This document shows positions 7,707 to 16,092 of a stretch of 16,694 bases of DNA, piece by piece (the first letter of the stretch is position 1; every line of letters starts with the position of its first letter). The position numbers and the translations under genes are program-made. Below the pieces are notes generated by a model. The model had not been told where the DNA came from, did no database searches, and saw only the letters and a program-made list of their open reading frames with translations. Where the stretch lies: contig JAQCJA010000042.1 of NCBI GenBank assembly GCA_027593305.1, positions 1 to 16,694 of the forward strand, given 5' to 3'. This stretch comes from a bacterium. GTDB lineage: Bacteria > Latescibacterota > UBA2968 > UBA8231.

Positions 7707-9214
7707 CGGTCCATCTCCGGCGCAACGATGTTCAGACTGGCAACAACGCCGGCGGCATGCTCGAGGCGTGTGCCCGGCAGCAGGTGCTCGAGCAACTGGA
7801 AATTGTACAACGAGGGTGAACGCAGGTGCACGGCGGCCGGTTTGCCGGTACCATCCGCAGCCAACCACATGGCCAGTTCTCCGTCTGCGGACTCCGTCGG
7901 CAGATAGGTCGTCCCGGGAATCGTACGGTAACCGTGCCCATCCATCCAGAGTTCGAAGTGACCGATCCGTTCAGCCACCCCCGACGCTGTCGATGCAGGT
8001 GCCAGCCCCGTGGGACCCTGGGGGAGGTCACGCAGACACTGGCGGCATATGCCGATGCTCTGCTGCATCTCTGCCAGTCGTACAGCTACCCTGTCTGCCA
8101 CATCCCCATCCGTCCCGATTGCCACATCGAATTCCACCTCGGCATAGTCAAGATAGGGAGTGTCCTTGCGCACATCGCAGGCGACGCCGGTGGCCCGGAG
8201 CATCGGACCCGTGAGGGCCCAGTTGCGTGCCGTATCTGCGTCGATCGCAGTTGCCCCGGAGAAACGACGGCGCCAGGTGCGGGAGTCGAGCAGGCGTTGC
8301 TGCGCCATGGCGCCGACGGTATCAACAGCAATCGCCAGGTCCGCCAGCAACTGCGGGGTGTGGGCCGTCGCCTCTGCGTGCACGCCTCCAATACGATGAA
8401 CGCCGGTTGCCCAACGGCGACCGGTAAGGTCTGACAGCAGGCGTGCGACTGCCTCACGAACAACCAGCGCTTCTCCCCATAGGGCCTGGTCAAGTCCTGC
8501 CTGCGTCGCCAGCCACGCACAGTGAGCGCCGATGCGGCTGATCTCGGCCAGAAGCATGCGCAGTCGTCGACAGCGGGAGGGTGGTTCAATGTTCAGCAGC
8601 GCTTCGACGGCGAGGATCGCCGCCAGGCCGACCGCGAAGGGCGCCTGATCGTTGAGCCCTTCTGCCAGTGGCGGCAACTGGGCGTAGCCGTGGCGCGTTG
8701 CCAGGTCCTCGAAACCACTGAACGTTTTGCCCGGGGTCGCCTGCACCCGCTCGACGATGCGCCGCCGGAGTTGCACACGCAGGTCCAGGCGCCATTGTGT
8801 GGTTGTCGCCGGGTCTCCCAGGCACACAAAGCCATCGGCTTCCGTGCCATCGTCGGCACCATCCTCCTCGTCATGGGCGGCGCGAACCGCAGAGGTCCAC
8901 AATGGTGCGGGCGCACTCTCGCCCGCGAATCGAAGGCCGATACGTTCTACTGCTTCCCGCTGCGGCCAGTTGGCGGCGGGCCAGACACTGGTCAGGGAAG
9001 GCAACTCGTCGGCATCCGCAACCGTCCACTGCCAGCGGCGACCACTGTCGCTGCGCAGTTGCAGGATACCCTCGAGAGCCGATCCCCGGCCCCGGCAGCG
9101 GCGGGCGTACCAATCAATCAGCGAAACAGGGTCTGTGCCGCTGGCGACGCGCCTGGCGCTGGCCAGCAGGTCGACTGCGGCGATCTGCTCGGACTGAGTG
9201 ACTGCGATGGTCAA
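7703..9214 (-). CDS. NuoCD-like fused subunit with quinone-binding residues replaced
   Basis: The start is TTG at 9214, overlapping the preceding stop as TTGA. The 503-residue product is a fusion: a NuoC-type domain (about 30-105, with LPSLTSVWPAANWPQRE at 71-87), an acidic linker rich in D and E (about 112-128), then a NuoD-type domain. NuoD marks include LRMLLAEISRIGAHCAWLAT (218-237), GVHRIGGVHAE, LTGPMLRATGVACDVRK, and the C-terminal ASLNIVAPEMDR. The GPQHPSTHG motif reads GDPATTTQW (133-141), so the quinone-binding His38 of Thermus Nqo4 is Gln140. The Tyr87 position is Asp189. There are no hydrogenase-type nickel cysteines. C-D fusion is known in enterobacterial complex I. The neighbouring nuoB is missing, so no N2 cluster is encoded beside this gene. 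Confidence 0.9.
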   Translation of the reverse strand: MTIAVTQSEQIAAVDLLASARRVASGTDPVSLIDWYARRCRGRGSALEGILQLRSDSGRRWQWTVADADELPSLTSVWPAANWPQREAVERIGLRFAGESAPAPLWTSAVRAAHDEEDGADDGTEADGFVCLGDPATTTQWRLDLRVQLRRRIVERVQATPGKTFSGFEDLATRHGYAQLPPLAEGLNDQAPFAVGLAAILAVEALLNIEPPSRCRRLRMLLAEISRIGAHCAWLATQAGLDQALWGEALVVREAVARLLSDLTGRRWATGVHRIGGVHAEATAHTPQLLADLAIAVDTVGAMAQQRLLDSRTWRRRFSGATAIDADTARNWALTGPMLRATGVACDVRKDTPYLDYAEVEFDVAIGTDGDVADRVAVRLAEMQQSIGICRQCLRDLPQGPTGLAPASTASGVAERIGHFELWMDGHGYRTIPGTTYLPTESADGELAMWLAADGTGKPAAVHLRSPSLYNFQLLEHLLPGTRLEHAAGVVASLNIVAPEMDR

Positions 9215-9534
9215 GGTGCGTCGTGTTCGCAGGATGAAGTGCGCCGCCGCAGATGGAGCAGGGCGACAAGAAGCACGAGCAGAGGCAGGCCCACCACAGG
9301 CGCTACGGAAGCACCCGTGTCAGCCACAACGGTGGCAGCAAGCAGCGGTAATGACAGGATCAGAGTAACGCCTGCAAGCCCGGCGACGTTACCCATCGTG
9401 GCATCTTCCATGCCCTTCGGCACAACATCAACGTCGTCGCGAACTGTCGGCGGCGCGCTACGCAGGATGCGGCCAACCAACACCATGAGCCCCCCAAAGA
9501 GGAGCCACAGGCCGAAGTAGATGGAGATGGTCAT
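9211..9534 (-). CDS. Small three-TM membrane protein at the nuoA position
   Basis: I chose ATG 9534. A TTG at 9546 is in frame but lies only three bases after its GAGG. The 107-residue product has three hydrophobic segments (about 3-22, 48-69 and 73-95) and a charged loop between the first two, with an RxxPPTVRDDVD stretch. Size, topology and location just before the CD-like gene are those of NuoA. The NuoA hallmarks (the YECG motif in the first loop and the acidic FxVFDVE helix) are absent, and I would not recognise it as NuoA from sequence alone. The stop overlaps the CD-like start, so the two are probably translated together. It could be a very divergent NuoA or an unrelated small subunit. 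The C-terminal tail holds one cysteine (SSCEHD). Confidence 0.7.
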   Translation of the reverse strand: MTISIYFGLWLLFGGLMVLVGRILRSAPPTVRDDVDVVPKGMEDATMGNVAGLAGVTLILSLPLLAATVVADTGASVAPVVGLPLLVLLVALLHLRRRTSSCEHDAP

Positions 9535-9614
9535 GTAAGTAGTCAAAGACCTCGCCCCGGTGGACGAGGTATCCGGCGGCCGCTACGCGAGAGTTGTACT
9601 CGCCCGCCGTCGGT

Positions 9615-9878
9615 TCAGACGGCGACCGGCTCGCGTTCGGAAACCGGAGTATCCTCGTCGATGGCGACCTTGTCCAGGTCGAAACGACGGTCCGGATCGG
9701 CGCCACAAGGGTCGCCGGCACGGGCTCCACATTCGCACATCGGCTCGCCGTCTTCGGCCTTCATGTTGGCCAACCCACCGCAGGAGCCGGCAATGCGGCG
9801 GTCGCTGACGATGACGCCGATGGCCATACCGGCCATGACGACACAGAAGGCAACAAAGCTGGCCAGAAACAGATTCAC
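9615..9878 (-). CDS. nqrM: NqrM, Na+-NQR maturation protein (DUF539 family)
   Basis: The start is GTG at 9878, just after an AGGAGG and 15 nt beyond the nqrF stop. The 87-residue product has one N-terminal membrane helix (about 3-24), then GSCGGL (31-36) and a CxC-x7-C set (Cys48, Cys50, Cys58). This is the pattern of the DUF539/NqrM family. NqrM is known to be needed for building the iron centre between NqrD and NqrE in the membrane, probably by delivering iron through its cysteines. Its place directly after nqrF is usual. The tail after the last cysteine is about 29 residues and acidic, somewhat longer than I expect for the family. Confidence 0.9.
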   Translation of the reverse strand: MNLFLASFVAFCVVMAGMAIGVIVSDRRIAGSCGGLANMKAEDGEPMCECGARAGDPCGADPDRRFDLDKVAIDEDTPVSEREPVAV

Positions 9879-9893
9879 GGACCCTCCTGCGGC

Positions 9894-11129
<1,236 letters not shown>

Positions 11130-11147
11130 GGGTAACGGATCCTTCCC

Positions 11148-11759
11148 TTACAACTGTATGCCGGAGAAGGCCATGAAGGCCATGGCCATGAGACCGACGG
11201 TCATGAAGGTGATACCCAGACCGCGCAGGCCGTGCGGAACGTCACTGTAGCGCAGCTTCTCGCGGACCCCGGCGAGAGCCACGATGGCCAGGGCCCAGCC
11301 GAGGCCGGAGCCGAAGCCGTAGACGACACTTTCACCAAAGTCGTAGTCACGCTCGACCATGAACAACGAACCGCCGAGGATGGCGCAGTTGACGGTGATC
11401 AGCGGCAGGAAGATGCCCAGGGCGTTGTAGAGCGACGGCACATACTTGTCGAGGAACATCTCGAGAATCTGCACGCTGGCAGCGATAACGCCGATGTAGC
11501 TGATCAACCCGATGAACGTCAGGTCGACGCCTCCCAGGCCGATCGACCCGAGGGCCTCCTCCTTCAACAGATGGCGGTAGACGAGATTGTTCAATGGCAC
11601 CGTGATCGTTTGCACAACGACGACAGCCACACCGAGACCAAATGCGGTTGACACGCGCTTGGAGACGGCCAGATACGTACACATCCCGAGGAAGAATGCC
11701 AGGGCGATGTTCTCCACGAAAATCGCCTTGGCGAGGAGGCTGAGATAGGCTTCGAGCAT
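11148..11759 (-). CDS. nqrE: NqrE, membrane subunit of Na+-NQR
   Basis: This 203-residue, six-helix protein is closely similar to NqrE in length and sequence (VENIALAFFLGMCTYLAVS near 15-33, VNCAILGGSLFMVER at 123-137). Cys27 and Cys125 are the two conserved cysteines which, with those of NqrD, hold the membrane iron centre. The ATG shares one base with the nqrD stop (TGATG), so translation is likely coupled. NqrD and NqrE form an inverted pair of homologous subunits related to RnfE and RnfA. The NqrE/RnfA distinction is settled by the flanking nqr genes. Confidence 0.98.
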   Translation of the reverse strand: MLEAYLSLLAKAIFVENIALAFFLGMCTYLAVSKRVSTAFGLGVAVVVVQTITVPLNNLVYRHLLKEEALGSIGLGGVDLTFIGLISYIGVIAASVQILEMFLDKYVPSLYNALGIFLPLITVNCAILGGSLFMVERDYDFGESVVYGFGSGLGWALAIVALAGVREKLRYSDVPHGLRGLGITFMTVGLMAMAFMAFSGIQL

Positions 11760-12382
11760 CAGTCCTGCTCCTCTACCTGCTCAGTTTTGAAGGAACGGAG
11801 CACCCAGATGAAGCCACCAATGATGAAGAAAGCGCTGGGCGGCAGCAGCATGAGGCCGTTGGGCACATACCACCCGCCAGCATTTACCAGGGCAAGGATC
11901 TCAACTCCGAAGAGCTTGCCGGAACCGATCAACTCGCGCAACACGGCAACGACGAGCAGCACGATGCTGTATCCCAGACCGTTGCCGATGCCGTCGAGGA
12001 ACGAGATGCCGACGCTTTCCTTCATGGCAAAGGCTTCGGCACGGCCCATGACGATGCAGTTGGTGATGATCAGGCCGACAAAGACCGACAACTGCTTGCT
12101 GATGTCGTAGGCGTAGGCCTGCAGGAACTGGTCGACGATGATGACCAGTGAGGCGATGATCGTCATCTGCACGATGATGCGGATACTGCTCGGAATGAAG
12201 TTGCGGATCAGACTCACGGCGCTGTTCGACATGGCCGTGACGAAGATGACCGCCAGACACATGGTGACGGCCGTATCGAGCTTTGTCGTCACCGCCAGGG
12301 CCGAACAGATCCCGAGGATCTGCAGGGCGATGGGATTCTCGTCGAAGATCGGACCGAGCAGGGTATCGCGCGCTTTACCCAT
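11759..12382 (-). CDS. nqrD: NqrD, membrane subunit of Na+-NQR
   Basis: This 207-residue polytopic protein has the NqrD marks ENPIALQILGICSALAVT (15-32) and TNCIVMGRAEAFAM (107-120). Cys26 and Cys109 are the conserved cysteines shared with the NqrE pair around the membrane iron centre. The ATG at 12382 lies 5 nt after the nqrC stop, and an AGGAGAGG overlapping the end of nqrC serves as its ribosome site. It is part of the Na+-translocating core with NqrB and NqrE. Nothing is unusual in length or motifs. Confidence 0.98.
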   Translation of the reverse strand: MGKARDTLLGPIFDENPIALQILGICSALAVTTKLDTAVTMCLAVIFVTAMSNSAVSLIRNFIPSSIRIIVQMTIIASLVIIVDQFLQAYAYDISKQLSVFVGLIITNCIVMGRAEAFAMKESVGISFLDGIGNGLGYSIVLLVVAVLRELIGSGKLFGVEILALVNAGGWYVPNGLMLLPPSAFFIIGGFIWVLRSFKTEQVEEQD

Positions 12383-12387
12383 TGCTA

Positions 12388-13170
12388 TTATGCCTCTCCT
12401 TGCTTGACTGCCCGCAGGCGATCGAGATACGTGCCGTAGCCGCTCTCGCCGAGCCAGTAACGCAGCATATCGTGCACGCCACGGGATGTTATGGTCGCAC
12501 CGGACAGACCGTCGACGCGGTAGCGTGCGCCAGCAATGGTGGGATCCACCGCGCCGCGCACGACACTTATCTGCACGCTGCCATCGTCACCGAAGGCCTG
12601 CTTGCCATTCCACAGGGCCTTCCACGAAGGGTTGTCGACCTCGCCACCGAGGCCCGGCGTTTCACCGTGCTGGTAGTAGAGCAGGCTGCGGATCGTGCTC
12701 AGGTCGTCCCGATCGAGCGCGATAAAGCCATACAGCGTCGACCACAGACCCTTGCCGTAGATGGGCAGAATGACCTTGTCCACCTGGCCCCTCTTCTGCA
12801 CCAGATACACGGGCATATGACGTGCCCGCCGCTTGATGCCGGCTCGATCCAGATCTCCGTCGATGGCGACACCCATCTCCGAATCTTTCGCCGCATCGAT
12901 GAAATCGTACGTCTCGATACCGAGGTCGTCTGCGTATTCGCCGGTGCCGAGATCGACAATCCGTGTCTCGATGCTTTGGAAACGCTCGTCCACCGTTCCC
13001 GGCGCATCGGCCAGACCCGCCGCCGTCAGGATATTCTGTTTCTTGTCGAGCAGCTTGTTGGCGACCTGAGTAGGCTTGAGGATGACGGCCGCTCCTGAAA
13101 CCAGGACAGAGCAGACGACACACAACAACAGCGCTACGCCGAAGGTCCGGCCGACTGAATTCTTTGCCAC
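12388..13170 (-). CDS. nqrC: NqrC, FMN-carrying subunit of Na+-NQR
   Basis: A GTG start at 13170 is preceded by GAAGGAAGG and AGAGG. The 260-residue protein has one N-terminal membrane helix (about 8-31) and a periplasmic FMN-binding domain. HGETPGLG (168-175) and GLSGATITS (221-229) are clear. Thr226 is the threonine to which FMN is covalently bound through phosphate by the ApbE flavin transferase. No apbE is in this window. The C-terminal WLGESGYGTYLDRL (239-252) is typical of NqrC. Confidence 0.97.
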   Translation of the reverse strand: MAKNSVGRTFGVALLLCVVCSVLVSGAAVILKPTQVANKLLDKKQNILTAAGLADAPGTVDERFQSIETRIVDLGTGEYADDLGIETYDFIDAAKDSEMGVAIDGDLDRAGIKRRARHMPVYLVQKRGQVDKVILPIYGKGLWSTLYGFIALDRDDLSTIRSLLYYQHGETPGLGGEVDNPSWKALWNGKQAFGDDGSVQISVVRGAVDPTIAGARYRVDGLSGATITSRGVHDMLRYWLGESGYGTYLDRLRAVKQGEA

Positions 13171-13200
13171 CTCTGGATCCTTCCTTCTATGCCTCTGGCA

Positions 13201-14406
13201 CTACACCGCAGTGCGAAGCGCACGGCGGCGGATGTTGGCCTGTACGAAGAGGTAGTCCAGGACCGGTGCGAAAACGTTGCCGAACAGGATGGCGAGCATG
13301 ACGCCCTCGGGGAATGCCGGGTTGACGACGCGGATCAGGATCGTCATTACACCGATGAGGGTACCGTACAGCCACTTGCCACCATTGGTGAATGCTGCCG
13401 ACACGGGATCGGTGGCCATGAACACACAGCCGAAGGCGAAGCCGCCAAGGATCAGATGCCATACGGGATCCATGGCGAACATGTTGTTTGTCGTGCTGAC
13501 CACCTGATGCAACAGCCAGCCCAGGACGAAGGTGCTTGCTGTCATGCTGACCATGATGCGCCAGGAGCCGATGCCTGTGGCGACCAGTATGACGGCGCCA
13601 ATGAGGCAGGCCAGGGCTGAAGTCTCGCCCATGGACCCCGGGATGGTGCCGATGAAAGCGTCCATCTTGGTCATGGACGCCTCGAGGGCAGCGATGCCGT
13701 CTGCAGGAACCTGTCCAAGTGGTGTCGCCCGGGAGAATCCATCAACTGCAACCCAGACCTTGTCGCCACTGATCTGTGCGGGGTAGGCGAAGTAGAGGAA
13801 GGCACGGGCCGTAAGGGCGGGGTTGAGGAAGTTCCGCCCCGTGCCGCCGAAGATCTCTTTGCCGATGACGACGCCAAAGCTGATGCCGATAGCAACCTGC
13901 CACAAGGGGATGTTCGGTGGCAGGATGAGCGGGAACAGCATGCCGGTAACGAGGAATCCCTCGTTCACCTCATGGCGACGAATCATCGAGAACAGCGACT
14001 CCCAGAAGCCGCCGACGGCGTTGCACACCAGATACACGGGAAAGAAGTAGAGTGCCCCATGCAGCAGGTTGGCGATCACACTGGCAGGATCAACACCGAC
14101 GCCGAGGATATCGAGAATGGCGCCGCGAAAACCACCGGCCGACGCAAGCCCGAGTTCGGCAATGGCCATGTTCGCCTGATACCCCGTGTTCCACAGAGCC
14201 ATGAAGATGCACGGCACCAGCGCCACAACCACCATGATCATCATGCGCTTGAGATCAAGATTGTCGCGTACGTGGGCGGCATTCCTGGTGACGTCTGCCG
14301 GGGTGTACAGGAAGGTGTCGATCAGCTCATACAGGGGAAAGAGCCGCTCGAGCTTGCCTCCATGAGTAAAATGAGGCTCCACCGAATCGAGAAGGTCTCG
14401 CAGCAT
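13201..14406 (-). CDS. nqrB: NqrB, main Na+-translocating membrane subunit
   Basis: The ATG at 14406 shares one base with the nqrA stop (TGATG). The product has 401 residues with about ten membrane helices. Typical marks are HEVNEGFLVTGMLFPLILPP (145-164), FGGTGRNFLNPALTARAFL (186-204), DPVWHLILGGFAFG (313-326) and GNVFAPVLDYLFV (376-388). The covalent FMN site reads DGFSRATPL (222-230), with Thr228 as the acceptor. The usual glycine of the SGAT motif is arginine here, which may affect the ApbE recognition site but leaves threonine and alanine in place. NqrB also binds riboflavin and quinone and carries the sodium path. Confidence 0.97.
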   Translation of the reverse strand: MLRDLLDSVEPHFTHGGKLERLFPLYELIDTFLYTPADVTRNAAHVRDNLDLKRMMIMVVVALVPCIFMALWNTGYQANMAIAELGLASAGGFRGAILDILGVGVDPASVIANLLHGALYFFPVYLVCNAVGGFWESLFSMIRRHEVNEGFLVTGMLFPLILPPNIPLWQVAIGISFGVVIGKEIFGGTGRNFLNPALTARAFLYFAYPAQISGDKVWVAVDGFSRATPLGQVPADGIAALEASMTKMDAFIGTIPGSMGETSALACLIGAVILVATGIGSWRIMVSMTASTFVLGWLLHQVVSTTNNMFAMDPVWHLILGGFAFGCVFMATDPVSAAFTNGGKWLYGTLIGVMTILIRVVNPAFPEGVMLAILFGNVFAPVLDYLFVQANIRRRALRTAV

Positions 14407-15785
14407 CAGAACTCCCTCTCGATCATTTCCAGGTTGCGGCGTAGCAAAGGTCCGTACTCCGTCTTTCCGGGACAGACGAAAGTGCACAGCCCGAGATCCT
14501 CTTCGTCGAGTTCCAGGGCCCCCAGCTCGAGGCTGCGCTCTGCGTCGCCCATGATGAGCGCCCGAAACAGGAATGTCGGCAGAATATCGAGAGGCATTAC
14601 CGTCTCGAAGGAGCCCACCGGGACCATGGCTCGAGGACTGCCGTTGACATTCGTGTTGAAGTCGAAACGTTTGCCCGGCGACAGGGCCGAGATGAACACA
14701 CGTTTGATGGAAAATTTGTTGGGCCCCGGCGCCTGCCAGCCAAGAAGCTCACGCTCACGGCCCTCGCTGACGACGGAGATCTGCAGGTGCCAGCGGCCAA
14801 GGAAACCGATATGCTCGCCGGCAGCACGGCCCGACAGCAGAGAGCCTGAGACGACTCTGGCCTCGTGGCCTGAGGCAAGTTCACCGTCGACGAGCGTCGC
14901 AAGATCAGCCCCGGCACGCGTGCGCAACAGCCGTGGCCGCAACACCAGTGGGCCACCCAGAGCGACGACTCGTTCTGGATTGATCCTGCCCGTGAGGAAC
15001 AGATCACCGATGGCAGCAACATCCTGGTAGTTGACCCAGAAGACCTTCTTGTTCAGGCCAACACCGGAGAGAAAATGGATGTGTGTTCCGGCGAGACCCG
15101 CCGGATGGGGACCGCCGAATTCTGCGATGGTGACGTCGCCCGTGCCGGATGGTTCGGGAATGGCTGCCCCGGGCGCCTTGCACAAGTAGACGGTGCCGTC
15201 CGTGAGTCTTGTCAGGGCGTCGACACCGGTCTTGAAAGCCTCTTCGCGGCCTGCCAGGGCAATGGCAGGATCAGCGGCAAGAGGATTGGTGTCCATCGCC
15301 GTAACGAAGATGGCCTGGGGCACGACCTCAGGCAGTGGAATCTTGCTGTATGGCCGCTGCCGCAGGCCGGTCCAGAGCCCGGACGCCACGAGAACGTCGC
15401 GCACTTGTTCGCGAGACAGTTCCGCTGGCCCTTTGCCGCCGACGTCGAAGGTTTCTTCGCCGGCGCTGTCGTCGAGTTCAATCTCGACCGACAGCAGGCG
15501 ACGTTTCTCGCCGCGATGCACACCAACGACTTTGCCCGCACCAGGAGAGGTGAAGCGAATTCCGGGTCGGCGCTTGTCTTCGAACAACAACTGCCCGAGG
15601 CGAACGGTGTCGCCTTCCTGGACAGCCATCGTCGGTCGAAGGTCGTGAAAGTCGGACCCAACGAGGGCGACACGGCTCACGGGCCGGGCGTCCTCTATCA
15701 CCTGCTGGCAGTCGCCGGTAATCGGCAGGTCGAGGCCCTTCTTGAGCGTGAAAGACCGCCTCTCACCCATGCTGGGGGTTCTCAT
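14406..15785 (-). CDS. nqrA: NqrA, cytoplasmic quinone-associated subunit of Na+-NQR
   Basis: This protein of up to 459 residues is soluble along its length. Family marks are KKGLDLPI near the N-terminus, TSPGAGKVVGVHRGEKR, a long central stretch with EFGGPHPAGLAGTHIHFL, and a C-terminal GLCTFVCPGKTEYGPLLR. NqrA is the first gene of nqr operons and contacts the quinone site at the cytoplasmic side. The start is uncertain: ATG 15785 gives the longest product, while ATG 15770 (MGERRSFTLKKGLDLPI) leaves a length closer to the family. Neither has a strong ribosome site. Cys residues in the C-terminal CTFVCPG are common in the family. Confidence 0.96.
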   Translation of the reverse strand: MRTPSMGERRSFTLKKGLDLPITGDCQQVIEDARPVSRVALVGSDFHDLRPTMAVQEGDTVRLGQLLFEDKRRPGIRFTSPGAGKVVGVHRGEKRRLLSVEIELDDSAGEETFDVGGKGPAELSREQVRDVLVASGLWTGLRQRPYSKIPLPEVVPQAIFVTAMDTNPLAADPAIALAGREEAFKTGVDALTRLTDGTVYLCKAPGAAIPEPSGTGDVTIAEFGGPHPAGLAGTHIHFLSGVGLNKKVFWVNYQDVAAIGDLFLTGRINPERVVALGGPLVLRPRLLRTRAGADLATLVDGELASGHEARVVSGSLLSGRAAGEHIGFLGRWHLQISVVSEGRERELLGWQAPGPNKFSIKRVFISALSPGKRFDFNTNVNGSPRAMVPVGSFETVMPLDILPTFLFRALIMGDAERSLELGALELDEEDLGLCTFVCPGKTEYGPLLRRNLEMIEREF

Positions 15786-15839
15786 TCATCGTTCGGGTGG
15801 ACACAGCGTGGTAGACTCACGGCCTGCAGATGCACATAC

Positions 15840-15970
15840 AGACTTGCGGCCAGAGTTGCGAGTCGGGGTTGTGAAGAAGGGGCCGGATGCCCGCTGCGTA
15901 TGGCTGACAAGGCTGAAAATTGGCGTCGTTACGGCACCCGAAGGTGACCTGTTGGCGCCGGAACAGCCAG
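15840..15970 (+). promoter_or_regulatory. Structured 5' leader of the TonB receptor, possible cobalamin riboswitch aptamer
   Basis: The segment precedes a leader terminator and a BtuB-like receptor gene, which are often controlled by cobalamin riboswitches. GCCCGCTGCGTA (15889-15900) recalls the CCCGCxACUGUxA box, and CCCGAAGGTGACCTG (15937-15951) recalls the CCCGAAGACCTG part of the E. coli btuB leader, but with two extra bases. Against this, the 5' GGGAA region and its stem are not clear, and CACC-CGAA-GGTG (15935-15946) folds as its own small hairpin. I therefore see a structured leader and offer the cobalamin class only as a candidate. Confidence 0.3.
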
Positions 15971-15973
15971 CGC

Positions 15974-15996
15974 GGACGAGGGAAGACCCGTCGTCT
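15974..15996 (+). promoter_or_regulatory. Candidate antiterminator hairpin
   Basis: GACGAGGG (15975-15982) pairs with CCC and TCGTC (15987-15989, 15991-15995) around an AAGA loop, with one bulged G at 15990. A closing G-U pair at 15974/15996 can be added. The 3' arm contains the whole 5' arm of the terminator stem at 15987-16006, so the two hairpins exclude each other, as in leader attenuation. Confidence 0.5.
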
Positions 15997-16013
15997 CAAC
16001 GGCGGGCATTTTT
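15987..16013 (+). terminator. Rho-independent terminator in the receptor leader
   Basis: A 7-bp stem, CCCGTCG (15987-15993) with CGGCGGG (16000-16006) including one G-U pair, closes a 6-nt loop. It is followed by CA and five Ts (16009-16013). Orientation is plus strand. No plus-strand gene ends upstream of it, so it most likely stops transcription early in the leader of the receptor gene rather than ending another operon. Confidence 0.6.
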
Positions 16014-16080
16014 CTGACAACTCACTACCGAATGGTTAGGTTACGGAGGTCTTGTAAGACTGTCAAGAACCGTGGAGAAT

Positions 16081-16086
16081 GGAGGA
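16081..16086 (+). promoter_or_regulatory. Ribosome-binding site of the TonB receptor
   Basis: GGAGGA lies 6 nt before ATG 16093 and 9 nt before the second ATG at 16096. It supports starting the receptor at this double ATG. Confidence 0.8.
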
Positions 16087-16092
16087 AACCAT

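Larger units (their letters stand above)
15786..16092. other. Divergent intergenic region between nqrA and the TonB receptor
   Basis: These 307 bases separate the minus-strand nqr start from the plus-strand receptor and should hold both promoters. I could not assign a convincing -35/-10 pair for either gene. A TAGACT at 15812-15817 on the plus strand has no good partner at the right spacing. The right half is rich in small hairpins on the plus strand, described separately. No open frame here looks like a gene. Confidence 0.6.

Noticed and set aside
7703..9214. Membrane-bound NiFe hydrogenase (Ech/Hyf-like) instead of a complex I relative
   Set aside because: The NuoD-like domain has no nickel-binding CxxC pairs, and a NuoE-F-G module and C-terminal NuoD signature are present.
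1..9534. Pseudogene interpretation of the complex I-like block
   Set aside because: No frameshift or internal stop is seen in about 9.5 kb. Start/stop overlaps and all Fe-S ligands are kept, which would be unlikely under neutral decay.
9549..9570. A 6-bp hairpin (acctcg/cgaggt) between nqrM and the next gene as a terminator ending the nqr operon
   Set aside because: On the minus strand the stem is short with a 10-nt loop, and no T-run follows. It could slow or process the transcript, but I cannot support termination.
15763..15789. Eight-codon leader peptide (MNENPQHG) overlapping the nqrA start
   Set aside because: It is very short, has no regulatory codon run and no good ribosome site, so I regard it as chance.
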